NCBI GenBank assembly: GCA_963665155.2
Contig: CAXXFI010000001.1
Coordinates: 434,001 to 498,000, forward strand
DNA from: UBA1141 sp963665155
GTDB lineage: Bacteria; Chloroflexota; Dehalococcoidia; Lucifugimonadales; UBA3495
Length of the DNA stretch: 64,000 nt
Reading direction: 5' to 3'
Shown in pieces: positions 26,291 to 36,041 of this stretch. Numbering within the stretch: the first letter of the stretch is position 1; each line of letters opens with the position of its first letter. The translations under genes and the position numbers were made by a program. The notes beneath the pieces were generated by a model that searched no databases, was not told the origin of the DNA, and worked only from the letters and a program-made list of their open reading frames with translations.

Positions 26291-27424
26291 ATGCCACCCG
26301 AGATAATCAGAGGACTGAAAGATGTCTATTTTGACACCACGACGTCCAGCTTCATTGACGGCCAAGAAGGCAAGCTTCTGTACCGTGGATACAACATCCA
26401 TGACTTGGCCGAAAAATCCACTTTTGAAGAAGTGGTGTATCTATTGCTGTACGGGAATCTCCCCAATAAGCAACAGTTGGAAGAATTCGATCAGACCATG
26501 CGCGCCAATCGGAGGATTCCTGATGAAGTGATCCAAGTCTTGGACTTGGTGAAGGCGAGCCACCCCATGGACGCGCTTCGTACAGGAATATCCGCCTTGG
26601 CTGCCTTTGACCCGGAAGTAACCGATAACTCCGTGGAAGCGACCATCAGGAAAGGCGTCCGTCTCACCGCCATGGGGCCCACCATCGTGGCAGCCCATCA
26701 CCGGTTGAGGCAGGGTCTCGAACCGGTCGCCCCGGACGCCAGCTTGAACCATGCGGGCAACTTTCTGAAAATGCTGTTCGGCACGGAACCGGACCAGGAT
26801 ACCACCAACCTGCTGGATGTGGATTTCATCCTCCATGCCGAGCACGGCTCTAACGCCTCGTCATTTGGGGCCAGGGTGACAGCCTCCACAGTTTCCGACC
26901 TCCACTCGGCGATTACTACGGGCGTTGGGGTACTCAAAGGTCCTGCCCACGGTGGCGCCGCTGAAGAAGTGATGAAAATGGCGCTGGACATTGGCCAGCC
27001 GGAGAACGCCGTAGAGTATTGCCGGAATATTCTAGACAACGGCGGGCGGATCATGGGCTTTGGCCACAGGGTGTACAAGGCCGAAGACCCCCGCGCTCGA
27101 CATCTAAGGGACCGCTCTCGAGAACTGAGTGAGAAGGTCGGTCAGCCCCATTGGTTCCAAATTTTGACCTATGTAGAAGACGAGGTCATGGTTCCTTATC
27201 GCTCTCGGGGAATCTTCGTCAATGTAGATTTCTTCGCCGGGTCCATTTACTACCTCTTGGGCATACCCGACGACCTTTTCATTTCCATCTTTGCTTTGGG
27301 CCGGATTCCAGGTTGGACGCTGCAGTGCGCAGAGCAATTTGAAAATAACATGCTGATTCGACCACTGATGGAATACACGGGTGAGATGGACTTGGAGTAC
27401 ACACCCATCTCCCAGCGTTCCTAA
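26291..27424 (+). CDS. gltA: citrate synthase
   Basis: Condenses acetyl-CoA and oxaloacetate at the start of the TCA cycle. 377 residues, the short dimeric type. N-terminus IRGLKDVYFDTTTSSFIDG and LLYRGYNIHDLAE. Catalytic residues lie in LHAEHGSNASSF (His), GPAHGGAAEEV (His), GFGHRVYK and VDFFAGSIYYLLGIP (Asp). ATG 26291 has GGAGG upstream; the in-frame TTG 26276 overlaps that site. It has its own promoter and a strong terminator, so it is a monocistronic unit. 2-Methylcitrate synthase cannot be excluded by sequence alone. Confidence 0.95.
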   Translation: MPPEIIRGLKDVYFDTTTSSFIDGQEGKLLYRGYNIHDLAEKSTFEEVVYLLLYGNLPNKQQLEEFDQTMRANRRIPDEVIQVLDLVKASHPMDALRTGISALAAFDPEVTDNSVEATIRKGVRLTAMGPTIVAAHHRLRQGLEPVAPDASLNHAGNFLKMLFGTEPDQDTTNLLDVDFILHAEHGSNASSFGARVTASTVSDLHSAITTGVGVLKGPAHGGAAEEVMKMALDIGQPENAVEYCRNILDNGGRIMGFGHRVYKAEDPRARHLRDRSRELSEKVGQPHWFQILTYVEDEVMVPYRSRGIFVNVDFFAGSIYYLLGIPDDLFISIFALGRIPGWTLQCAEQFENNMLIRPLMEYTGEMDLEYTPISQRS

Positions 27425-27452
27425 AAACAGGTCACGAAATTGGGTGTACCGA

Positions 27453-27480
27453 GGGGGCCGCAAGGCCCCCTTATTTTTTA
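27453..27480 (+). terminator. rho-independent terminator of gltA
   Basis: GGGGGCC (27453-27459), loop GCAA, GGCCCCC, then TTATTTTTTA. Confidence 0.95.
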
Positions 27481-27505
27481 ATCTAGCACACCGCCGAGCT
27501 GGACA

Positions 27506-28801
27506 TTGACCGTAGAAGCAGAGATTCGCCGCCGAATTGGCCAGCATGGGGCAATTACCTTTGCCGAGTTCATGGAGCTGGCGTTGTTTTGGCCCGACGG
27601 TGGATATTACGTGACCAACGACCCCACTGGCGCGGAGGGTGACTTTTATACAAGCCCTCAAGTTCATCCGGTGTTCGGAGCGCTACTGGCGGTGCAACTG
27701 TTCCAGATGTGGCGGTTGTTGGGGCAGCCCGACCTGTTCCCAGTGGTGGAGTTGGGGGCGGGAAACGGGCTGTTGTGCCGCGACATTATGGCCGCAGCCG
27801 CAGGATTGCCACCGCCATTTTCTCATTGCTTGACGTATGTTTGCTTGGACCGTCGCCGGGCCATAGGCCTGGAAAGCACGCTTAACGGCGACGGTACTGG
27901 TGCCAGCATTCCGTCACTTTCCAGCGCCTCCAGCCTGGCGGCCACCGGAATACCATTTCGACGTTTGGTAGGATGCTTCATTTCCAACGAATACTTCGAC
28001 GCCTTCCCAGTGCACCAGGTGAAAATGGTGGACGGTCAGCTTTTAGAAATCTACGTGAACCTAGAAGACGGTGAGTTGGTCACGCAAACCGGAGAGCTTT
28101 CCGACCCGGCGCTGGCGGCAAGATTTGACGACCTGGCCTTGGTCTTGAAAGATGGCCAAACTGCTGAAGTGAACCTTGGATTAACAAACTGGGCCCAAGA
28201 GGTGGGCCAGGCCTTGGAAGCAGGTTTCATATTGACCGTGGACTACGGTGACCCGGCGCCTGAGCTGTACTCTCCAGACAGAAGGCTGCGTGGCACCCTG
28301 ACCACGTTCCACAACCATGTACAAATTGACGCACCATTGCGTCACATCGGGCGCCAAGACATAACCGCTCAAGTGGATTTCACGTCATTGGTCAATGCTG
28401 GCCGGGAATGGGGCGTCGAACCCTTGGGGTTTGCCTCTCAGGCCCAGTTTTTGGGACGGTTGGGTCTGCGCGTAATGCAGCAGAAGTCGCGGCGTCTGGA
28501 CTTGCCCCAAAACGCCGCTCAAGCCAACCGGGCGGGTATGCTGGACCTGGCCCGGCCCGGAGGACTAGGAGATTTCAAGGTTCTGGTTCAAGGCAAGGCC
28601 CTGGGCCAGCCGCAGCTTTGGGGGTTCAACGACCTGGATGAATCAGGTAGCGAGGCCCGGGAATTGCCTGATGCGCTGGTTAAGAATATGCCGATTCCTC
28701 TTTTGACCAGCCAGCATCTGTCTTTGCTTCAGGGCCGGTATCCAGGTGGGGAAATCGATTTTGAGTTAGACAGTCTTTTTGGCAACCAGGAGCCTAGTTG
28801 A
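27506..28801 (+). CDS. SAM-dependent methyltransferase, MidA/NDUFAF7 family
   Basis: 431 residues. Family features: ITFAEFMELALFWPDGGYYV and GDFYTSPQVHPVFGALLA at the N-terminus, the SAM-binding VELGAGNGLLCRDIM at about residue 85, SNEYFDAFPVHQV at about 162, and a later ILTVDYGDPAPELY. Eukaryotic NDUFAF7 methylates an Arg of complex I subunit NDUFS2; the bacterial homologue's target is not settled. Residues 120-150 contain a Ser/Thr-rich insertion. The start is TTG 27506. It follows gltA after its terminator, so it probably has its own promoter. Confidence 0.88.
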   Translation: MTVEAEIRRRIGQHGAITFAEFMELALFWPDGGYYVTNDPTGAEGDFYTSPQVHPVFGALLAVQLFQMWRLLGQPDLFPVVELGAGNGLLCRDIMAAAAGLPPPFSHCLTYVCLDRRRAIGLESTLNGDGTGASIPSLSSASSLAATGIPFRRLVGCFISNEYFDAFPVHQVKMVDGQLLEIYVNLEDGELVTQTGELSDPALAARFDDLALVLKDGQTAEVNLGLTNWAQEVGQALEAGFILTVDYGDPAPELYSPDRRLRGTLTTFHNHVQIDAPLRHIGRQDITAQVDFTSLVNAGREWGVEPLGFASQAQFLGRLGLRVMQQKSRRLDLPQNAAQANRAGMLDLARPGGLGDFKVLVQGKALGQPQLWGFNDLDESGSEARELPDALVKNMPIPLLTSQHLSLLQGRYPGGEIDFELDSLFGNQEPS

Positions 28802-28949
28802 CCTTTTGGGGGGCTGGCCAAGAGGTCCTGCCAGCTATAGCACAGTTAACCGGAGGACATTGGCGGAAATGGGCTTCATGCTTTCCACGATGAAAGATAT
28901 GTTATAGGCAATCATCGGATTGATGCCTTAGACTAAGGCTGAAGGGCTC

Positions 28950-29510
28950 TTATAAAACCTCTAGTCCCAGTTTTTGAGCATTTCCCTTCAACTTCTCCAT
29001 TTCTTCAAGTGCATCTATAGCTGCCCCTATAGGTATATGCGGTTTCAATTCAGTGATTTCTCGAGCTAATTCCCCAGTTTCCCAACTGGGATGCTCTAAT
29101 GAAACGTACAGAGATGTAGCGAGTTTTTCCAAATAATTTACGTTACTTTTGGCGAGTGACCCCACGATGTAATTTATCAAGGCTTGGTGTTTTTTTACAG
29201 GCTCTCCGTACTTTCTGATGAATGATGGTGCCCCTGGCCCAAGGCAAAATGAGGGTCCATAAGGAGACCGCGGTTCTACGTCCAGAACCAAGTTAGCTCG
29301 CATCTGACCAATTTCGTCATGAAGGTCAAACGAATATGGACCATGTTTTTATAGAACATAGTCATATGAAGATGGGACTCCAAACATCTCTCGTAAGATG
29401 TACAAAGATTTTTGAATATGTGTTTCTCCTGCCCACCCATCTTCCGATCTCATATCATTTACAATTTGAGCGACAAAGGCTTGTCTTTCAAAAATGCTTA
29501 ATGTCTCCAC
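28950..29510 (-). pseudogene. YwgA-like protein, interrupted by a nonsense codon
   Basis: From GTG 29510 the frame reads SIFERQAFVAQIVNDMRSED then THIQKSLYILREMFGVPSSY and D-Y-V-L, then TAA (29351-29349), then KHGPYSFDLHDEIGQMRANL and onward to 28950. The family pattern (L-Q-K-x-L-Y-I-L, then L-Y-x-H-G-P-Y-S) expects Tyr at the TAA, so a TAT/TAC to TAA change is the simplest explanation. Full length would be 186 residues, close to B. subtilis YwgA. It lies 13 bases after the HD gene. Function unknown. The local sequence is A/T-richer than neighbours. Confidence 0.75.
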
Positions 29511-29523
29511 TTTCCCCTCACTC

Positions 29524-30847
29524 TTAACTACTTGCCAGTATTTCGTTTCGACTCAAGTTGATCCATTTCATTGCTTCGACACGAAGTGTAGGCTCAACAA
29601 ATACAAAGTCAATAGAAATCTTATTTAAGATATCAGAGATTGCCCAAGAGGAAACTATGCGTTTGTCAGCTTCTTCGACTGGGAAATCGAACACTCCGCC
29701 TCCAGGAATGTAATTATCTGATTTAACATTATCCTCGCCATATTTCTTAATGAGCGCTGTACTAATCGCTAACCCTGGCGATGGGTTAATCTGCAAATCA
29801 ATAGGATTTCGAGAATATACTGACTTAAAATGCTGACGCTCGATTATTCTCTTTGCCGATTCATGACCGTCAATATTTGTACCCTGTCGAGCATCCGCCA
29901 ACATAGCCGCTAGCACTTCTATATCGGAAATTTCTAAAAACTCGGAGACGGAAGGCGGAAACATCCCATTTGGTAACCACGCCCTCAAGAAATCCTTTAG
30001 GTGCAGATCATACGCGCGACGAACCGGATGTAAATAAATCTGAGAGAACATAGAATACTGCGCTAGCAATAGAGATTCTGCGGAGTGAAGGCCTCCCTTT
30101 TCTACTCCCAACATTGGTTCTTGGGATTCTTGATCTCTAGGTAGGATTCGTAACGTTTGTACTAATCGATTGTGGTCAAACTTGCCATACTGAACCCCAG
30201 CATGTAAAGAGTCCCGAAGTAAGTAATCCATTCGATCAACGCCGAATGCGTTGCCAACGATTATTTCGGAAAGGATGGCCTCCCAGTTAGTAAATTTGAC
30301 TTCCGGTAATTTCCCAGGACCAACAGCAAGTTTGACGATATCCTCAGGACGTAATGGAGGTGTGACTGCTTCCCAATGCTCCCTCATTTCCTTACTGCGA
30401 TTTAATTCGACAGTTAAATTTTCATGGGTCCAGCCGCCGGGGAGTAATTCTGTTTCAGCAGCATGGGAGAATGGAAGATGACCTATGTCATGGCAGAGCG
30501 CGGCCATTCTCAATACTCTGCGCCAATAACTCCGTTTGTCGATTTCCGAGACTTCAGGAATCAATTCCCGAATAGCGGGATGAACGAAGTCCGTACGGGT
30601 ACACTCGGCTAGCTAGATCCATTACGCCAAGAGCATGCTCAAATCTCTTGTGAGTTGCTCCTGGATACAACAGGTATGTTAATGCGAGTTGGTGAACGTT
30701 TCTTAGGCGCTGGACTGGTTTTGAATCGAGGACGTTCCGTTCGTCTGAATCTAGCTCAATGAAGACATGTATAGGGTCCCGAATTTCATGATAAATTTTT
30801 TGATGTCGTTCATTTATCTTACCGCATGTCTTACCGAAATTCACCAC
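29524..30847 (-). pseudogene. HD-domain phosphohydrolase (SAMHD1/YwfO-like), one frameshift
   Basis: The first frame from 30847 reads KIYHEIRDPIHVFIELDSDE, PVQRLRNVHQLALTYLLYPG and RFEHALGVMDLASRV. The second frame, entered at about 30600, reads DFVHPAIRELIPEVSEID, CHDIGHLPFSHAAE (HD motif), EIIVGNAFGVDRMDYLLRDS and GVQYGKFDHNRLVQT. The four HD ligands (H, HD, D) are all present. Restored length is about 440 residues. The group includes dNTP triphosphohydrolases such as SAMHD1 and the B. subtilis YwfO type. It is paired with a YwgA-like gene downstream. A single indel near 30597-30607 breaks it. Confidence 0.82.
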
Positions 30848-30933
30848 TTGGAAATTCCCGGAAGGTGGCTTAAATACTGCGAGTTCGGTTTCACCTAATT
30901 GCTTGCTGGCGCAAGAATGCTAGCGTCTGATCC

Positions 30934-31845
30934 CTATCCATCCTGCTCATCGGACTCCTCTTCGCCGGTTGAGTTCGACTCAGGCTCCGAGGCAGGGGCG
31001 TCGTCTCCGTTCCTGACCGGAGGAGTGGCACCGTAGCGCGGCTGGCAACGAACCGCTGTGGTTAAAAACCCGCTGTGGGCCACCATCCGGTGGTCTGGCC
31101 GCACGCTACGCTGAGTCACATGCCAGGAACGTAGCAGGGTTTCCACCGATTCGATCATCTGAAATCGGGTGTCCCGCTCCAGTTCCAGAACAAATTGCTG
31201 TACCTGAATGATCGTCGGCACAAAGCTAAGGATTATGCCCCCCATGACCAGCGCATCGCCGATGGTTTCAACCGCTTGCCAGGGTTCGGGAACGTCCAAG
31301 ACGATACGGTCCACTTGCCGCTCGTTTATGCCCTGATAAATATCTCCAATATAAACCGTATGGTTTGAATGGTCCGGGTGGAATTTTTCGATGTTCCGGA
31401 TGGCCTTGGCTACAAGTGTCTCATCAATTTCGTAGGTTATGACCCGGCCCTCTGGCCCTACGGCCCGGAGTAGCGCCGAGGTCAAGGCACCGGAGCCCAG
31501 CCCGCCTTCGATCACTGTTGCGCCTGGATACAGATCGGCAAAGTTGATAATATTGCCCAAGTCCTTGGGGTAGATGATTTGCGGGCCACGGGGCATTTTT
31601 CGCACAAAGTCGCCCAGTGTAGGACGCACCGCCAACACCGTATGCCCTTTGTCGGTGCGGTACCAGCCGCCAACGGAGTGTTCTATGAGCAGGTCGTGGG
31701 GCAGTCTTCCCAGATGGCTATGAAAAGTCTCACCGCCAACCAGGGTTACCAGGTATTGACGCTCCTTGCGGTCCACGATCAGCGCCGAGTCCCCGTCTTG
31801 AAAGCAATTTATGTCGCCATTCCCTTTGGTGATAACTGACTCCAT
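30934..31845 (-). CDS. trmI: tRNA (adenine(58)-N(1))-methyltransferase TrmI
   Basis: Class I SAM methyltransferase that makes m1A58 in the T loop of tRNA, as a tetramer. 303 residues: a small N-terminal beta domain (ALIVDRKERQYLVTLVGGET), PRGPQIIYPKDLGNII, SAM motif VIEGGLGSGALTSALLRAVG, motif VDRIVLDVPEPW (catalytic loop), and RSVRPDHRMVAHSGFLTTA near the C-terminus. The last 35 residues are acidic and disordered. It is 36 bases downstream of the broken cupin gene and likely co-transcribed. Confidence 0.95.
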   Translation of the reverse strand: MESVITKGNGDINCFQDGDSALIVDRKERQYLVTLVGGETFHSHLGRLPHDLLIEHSVGGWYRTDKGHTVLAVRPTLGDFVRKMPRGPQIIYPKDLGNIINFADLYPGATVIEGGLGSGALTSALLRAVGPEGRVITYEIDETLVAKAIRNIEKFHPDHSNHTVYIGDIYQGINERQVDRIVLDVPEPWQAVETIGDALVMGGIILSFVPTIIQVQQFVLELERDTRFQMIESVETLLRSWHVTQRSVRPDHRMVAHSGFLTTAVRCQPRYGATPPVRNGDDAPASEPESNSTGEEESDEQDG

Positions 31846-31881
31846 CCGTGCCTTTATTCAGGCAATAACTCAGGTTTTAAC

Positions 31882-32269
31882 TCAGGCTTTGACCGAATCG
31901 GGCTTACTGCCCTCCAAGTATTCGGTCTGGCCGTTGGAATAGAGGTCCAGTGTGGGGAAAAACACCATTAACTGGGCATTGCCTTCGCCGACAACCTTGA
32001 AAGCGTGCTCGCATCCTGGCGGGATTACCAGCGTATGGTCTTTTTCCACCATGTGGGTCACGCAATCGACCCGCACTTCAAGGGTTCCATCAAGTATTAC
32101 AATTAACTCGTCCACTGTATGGGTATGGAGCGGAGCACCCGTTCCCGGCTCGGCGGTGTTGATACTAAAAGTGCTGGTAACTCCCTGCTCCCGTCCGGCG
32201 ATGTCCCATTTTCTATATCCGGGCCTCCTAAGGAACCTCCTGTGCCTCCTTGTGGTTTACGATTGGCAT
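31882..32269 (-). pseudogene. cupin-domain protein, one-base frameshift near the N-terminus
   Basis: ATG 32269 behind AGGAGG reads MPIVNHKEAQEVP and then hits TAG. A one-base shift at CCTTAGGAGG continues RRPGYRKWDIAGREQGV, NTAEPGTGAPLHTHTVDEL (His ligands H-T-H and Glu) and IPPGCEHAFKVVG (third His) to the stop at 31882. The expected join V-P-W-R-P-G-Y needs one base fewer. Restored size is about 128 residues, a single small cupin. Some callers would give only the 77-residue GTG ORF from 32115. Confidence 0.78.
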
Positions 32270-32513
32270 GGCGAGCCTCCTAGTTTGGCAAATTGACTAG
32301 GCGATTTTAGATGCTACTCAGTCGATTCCAATGACGGCCATTCTACGCTCTTTCGAAGAGATTAGTAGCTAGATCAATGGATCGGAGGTTTAAGATTGAT
32401 GCTGTCCACCTTGCATTCTCGGCAAATAAGCGTTTACCCAACGAGTCAGGCATGAAACGAGCCAGGGTTACACCTTTTGCCTGGCCGGTCCGTTGGTCTA
32501 AAGTGAGGGTAAT

Positions 32514-32912
32514 ATGAGAGAGCGTCTCTACACATTGGAAGAAGCCAACACAACATTGCCTTGGCTGGAAGAAATGCTGACCCGCATGGTGCCGCTAAGG
32601 GAGCAGCTTGAAGCGCAGCAAAAAGAGCTGATGTCTTTGATGCAGCACCGCAGTGGCAACGGTGCGGTCAGCCATGATCGGGAAATCGAAGAAAGCGAAA
32701 GAAAGCAAGACGAACTGGCCGGTCAATTGAGGCGAGACCTTCAGGAAATAACGGACAGAGGGATTGTTATCCGAGACATAGTCCGGGGATTGGTGGACTT
32801 TCCCTCGGACCGTGACGGACAGACCATCTTCCTGTGCTGGCTGCGGGGCGAGGCCCGGATCGATTATTGGCACGGCACCAACGAGGGTTTTGCTTCCCGG
32901 AAACCCCTATAA
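32514..32912 (+). CDS. DUF2203 family protein
   Basis: 132 residues. It begins LYTLEEANTTLPWLEEMLTR, has a central charged coiled-coil of about 50 residues (L-R-E-Q-L-E-A-Q-Q-K-E ... E-S-E-R-K-Q-D-E-L), and ends DIVRGLVDFPSDRDGQTIFL then CWLRGEARIDYWHGTNEGF. These N- and C-terminal blocks are typical of DUF2203, a helical-hairpin protein of unknown function. Probably cytosolic. Alone on its strand. Confidence 0.88.
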   Translation: MRERLYTLEEANTTLPWLEEMLTRMVPLREQLEAQQKELMSLMQHRSGNGAVSHDREIEESERKQDELAGQLRRDLQEITDRGIVIRDIVRGLVDFPSDRDGQTIFLCWLRGEARIDYWHGTNEGFASRKPL

Positions 32913-33136
32913 GGTTTTGAGCAGCGTCCGTTCTTGACCAATGGTTGCGGTTGGACGCGAGTTGCAGCAAGGTTGTGGCAGACTAATCATTCTGTATTTT
33001 ATACTAAAAGCCAGTTTAGTATAGTTACCTATCGTCGAATTCAAGTTAAGTATAATTACTCTGGACCGAATTTGATGGTTAATTTGACTCTCGGAATTCA
33101 GCCCGGACAACTAAATATGTATGCAAGCCTAACAAG

Positions 33137-33735
33137 TTGACACATCAAGAGTTTGCTGAAGTGATTGCCCTCGGCTACGAGACCCGCGGTACTGAATTCA
33201 AAGGGCCGGGAGCTTCATCTGACACCGGGTTTATGGCGATTGTCATCAGGGCTGTGCTAGGCATGAGCAATCGAAGGGATGGCGGTAAGATTATCGTAGG
33301 GGTGGCTGAGGTTGGCGGAACGCTTAACCCGGTAGGGCTTAATGAATCGGATTTAGCTAGCTAGAAGTATGATGATGTGGCGGCTCGTATCTCGGCATAT
33401 GCAGACCCTAGCGCTAGTTTCGACCTAGAAGTTAAGATCTACGAAAATAAGTCATTCGTTATATCGAAGAGTTTACTGATATTCCGGTCTTGTGCCGAAG
33501 GGACTACCAAGGCGTTCTGAGAACCGGGGCTTGCTATGTACGGTCCAGACGCAAACCGGAAACCTCCGAGATACCAACGCAAGAAGATATGCGGGATCTG
33601 CTAGAATTAGCTACCGACAAGGGTGTGACCCGCTTTCTTGATCGGGCGCGAAGGGTTGGGCTGATCGTGTTCCCAACCGTGACCCCCTCTCCCACTGATC
33701 AGGAACTTTTGGACCAGCAACTGGATGATCTGTAA
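33137..33735 (+). pseudogene. AlbA_2 (Schlafen-type) domain protein, nonsense plus frameshift
   Basis: From TTG 33137: EVIALGYETRGTEFKGPGAS, then GMSNRRDGGKIIVGVAEVGG and LNESDLAS, then TAG (33362-33364) where a Trp is expected, then KYDDVAARISAYADPSASFD. A frameshift at about 33450-33480 moves into FTDIPVLCRRDYQGVLRTGA, CYVRSRRKPETSEIPTQ and ELATDKGVTRFLDRARRVG, ending at 33735. The pattern is that of AlbA_2/Schlafen domains (E-F-K, G-G-x-I-x-V-G-V, then R-x-G-x-x-Y-x-R). The stop overlaps the next gene's ATG (TAATG), showing coupling. Confidence 0.72.
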
Positions 33736-34445
33736 TGAGCGAACTGCTAGAAATAATTCGTTCGCGTGGCTACTGGAGAGTGGTCATTCGCCCGGGTAGC
33801 TTTGTTGAGAGGCGAGTCTCAAATATCTCTGCCCTTTATCCTCTCCTCCAGAATATCTCAGTCCAATTTCGTGGTTGGGACTTCCCGCACCTAGACACGC
33901 GCAACGAGCCCCATATTGATTCAGACTGGGTAGGCCAGGAAACAGATTGGTCCTACTATCGAGAGTTGTGGCGCTTTTATCAGAGCGGACAATTCGTCCA
34001 CATATCTGCGCTTGCTGAGGATTGGATCGGTGGATCTTCGGATCCCGCTGCCCCCCAAATTTGGAAACCAGGTAATTCCTTGAGTGTTGAGAGAACGGTA
34101 TTTAGGTTTACCGAAACATTCGAACTCGCTTCTAGGTTGGCCCTCACGGAAGCCGGTGATGAACAGATGCACGTTGAAATCTTGGTTAACGGCCTTGGCG
34201 GTCGTGATCTCCGCGTTGACTCAGAGAAAAGAGTCCCCTTCTCTCTCGGTAAAAAGGCATCAATCAAAGAAATGCCATTCAAAGTTGATCTTTCGCGAAC
34301 TCAACTAGTAACAGAGCCGCGTGATCTCGCCCTTAAGCCAGCACTCGAACTGTTTCGACGCTTCGGTTGGGACCCTAGCCTGGAAATACTGCGCGATATA
34401 CAGGGCGAACTGTTCCGCCAAGGGTCGCACATAGTGGACCGCTAA
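33735..34445 (+). CDS. unknown protein coupled to the AlbA_2 gene
   Basis: 236 residues, intact. No family I can name. Visible features: SRGYWRVVIRPGSFVERRV near the N-terminus, NISVQFRGWDFPHLDTRNEP at about residues 37-56, YYRELWRFYQSGQFVHISAL at about 75-94, and a helical middle FTETFELASRLALTEAG. It is soluble, with no signal or membrane segment. Its ATG overlaps the stop of the AlbA_2 gene, so it was made as a partner of that protein. It ends convergent with, and overlapping by four bases, the aldehyde dehydrogenase gene. The intact frame beside a broken partner is notable. Confidence 0.8.
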   Translation: MSELLEIIRSRGYWRVVIRPGSFVERRVSNISALYPLLQNISVQFRGWDFPHLDTRNEPHIDSDWVGQETDWSYYRELWRFYQSGQFVHISALAEDWIGGSSDPAAPQIWKPGNSLSVERTVFRFTETFELASRLALTEAGDEQMHVEILVNGLGGRDLRVDSEKRVPFSLGKKASIKEMPFKVDLSRTQLVTEPRDLALKPALELFRRFGWDPSLEILRDIQGELFRQGSHIVDR

Positions 34446-35938
34446 ATAAACCGTGCCTGCTGCCTGGCTGAGGCGGCATGGTCGATGTAAACGGTAATTA
34501 CCTCGCTGAAAAATTCAAAGGCCTCGACTCCCTGCTCCCGCTGACCCACGCCCGACGATTTTAGGCCGCCGAAGGGTAGGTGTACCTCGCCGCCCAGCGT
34601 CGGGGCGTTTACGTGGACCATGCCTGCGTCCACCGTGTTGATGTACTGGAAGGCTTGGGTTAGGTCTTTTGTGTAGATGGACGAAGAAAGCCCGAATTTG
34701 ACGTTGTTGGAAATTTGAATCGCGTCTTCAAGCCCCTTGGCTTTGAACACAGTTAGCACCGGACCAAAAATTTCTTCTTGGGCGATGCGCATATTCTGGT
34801 CCACTCCAGCGAAAATGGTGGGCTCAATGTAGGAGCCCTCGTCGAAAATGCCGCCACTGGGGCTACGGCCGCCCAAAATCAAATCAGCGCCCTCTTCGGT
34901 GCCGATACCTATGTATTCCATCACGGTGTCGTACTGGTTTTTACTGGAGAGAGGGGAAATGTCAACATCCGCATCCAGGCCGTTGCCCAACTTTAGCTTG
35001 CTGGTCCGGTCAATCAACTGCTCCATAAACTCGTCGTATATGGCCTCTTCGACTATCACCCTGCTGGTGGCGGTGCAGCGCTGCCCGGTGGAACCGAAGG
35101 CCCCTTGGACGATACCTCCCAAGGCTTTGTCCAAGTCGGCGTCGGCAAGCAGGATCACAGCGTTCTTCCCGCCCATCTCCGCCTGCACCTTCTTCAGCGA
35201 ACGAGCGGCCTGAGCGTATAGGTCGGTGCCGACCTCGGTGGAGCCGGTAAAGGAGATGGCGTTAACCAGCGGACTGTCCACCAGAGCATTGTCCACTACG
35301 GAGCCGGGTCCGGTTATCAAGTTCAAGACTCCGGGTGGCAGCCCGGCTTCCTCGAAAATCTCCACCAGTTTCACTGCGCTAAAGGGCGTGCCCGAGGCTG
35401 GCTTGAATACCAAGGCGTTGCCGCAAATCAACGCCGGTGCAATTTTCCAAGCAGGAATGGCGATGGGAAAATTCCATGGGGTTATGATTGCTACTACACC
35501 CATGGGGCGGCGCACGGTATAGGCAACGGTGTTGGGCAGCTCCGAAGGAGTGGTATAGCCAAACATTCGCCGACCCTCGCCAGCGGCGTACTCGATAATG
35601 TTCATGGCCCTTTTGACCTCGCCTAGGGCGTCGGCCAAAGGTTTGCCTTCTTCAATGGTGATGGTTCGGGCGAGTTCGTCGGTACGCTGCCGCATGATTT
35701 CCAGCGCTCGGAACAGTATGGAGGCTCTTGCCGGCGCAGGGGTTTCCGCCCACCCAGCCAGGGCACCTTTTGCCGCTTCGACAGCCCGCAGTGCGTCCGA
35801 GGCACCGGAGGTCTGGAATTCCCCAATGACCGAGGAGTTACTGGCGGGATTGGTGATTGGATAGGTCTTTCCAGAGTCGGAGTCGGTCCAAGCGCCGCCA
35901 ATATAATTCTTATAGGTGGTGATTCCCGTGGCCGTCAT
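34442..35938 (-). CDS. NAD(P)-dependent aldehyde dehydrogenase
   Basis: 498 residues with all ALDH motifs: ITPWNFPIAIPAWKIAPALI (cofactor loop), KPASGTPFSA, SFTGSTEVG, the general-base Glu in QAEMGGKN, the catalytic Cys in FGSTGQRCTATSR, and EEIFGPVLTVFKA. It resembles alpha-ketoglutaric semialdehyde and related short-chain semialdehyde dehydrogenases. The substrate is not fixed by sequence. Single gene. Confidence 0.95.
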   Translation of the reverse strand: MTATGITTYKNYIGGAWTDSDSGKTYPITNPASNSSVIGEFQTSGASDALRAVEAAKGALAGWAETPAPARASILFRALEIMRQRTDELARTITIEEGKPLADALGEVKRAMNIIEYAAGEGRRMFGYTTPSELPNTVAYTVRRPMGVVAIITPWNFPIAIPAWKIAPALICGNALVFKPASGTPFSAVKLVEIFEEAGLPPGVLNLITGPGSVVDNALVDSPLVNAISFTGSTEVGTDLYAQAARSLKKVQAEMGGKNAVILLADADLDKALGGIVQGAFGSTGQRCTATSRVIVEEAIYDEFMEQLIDRTSKLKLGNGLDADVDISPLSSKNQYDTVMEYIGIGTEEGADLILGGRSPSGGIFDEGSYIEPTIFAGVDQNMRIAQEEIFGPVLTVFKAKGLEDAIQISNNVKFGLSSSIYTKDLTQAFQYINTVDAGMVHVNAPTLGGEVHLPFGGLKSSGVGQREQGVEAFEFFSEVITVYIDHAASARQQARFI

Positions 35939-36041
35939 GATCTCTCTCCTTTGGCTTTGGTCATGTTTGATTGGTCATTCTGGAGTCGGTTCTGGTAGCA
36001 AGGCTAGGCCCGGTTCAGGTGAGATTGGCCGGGAACTTGGG

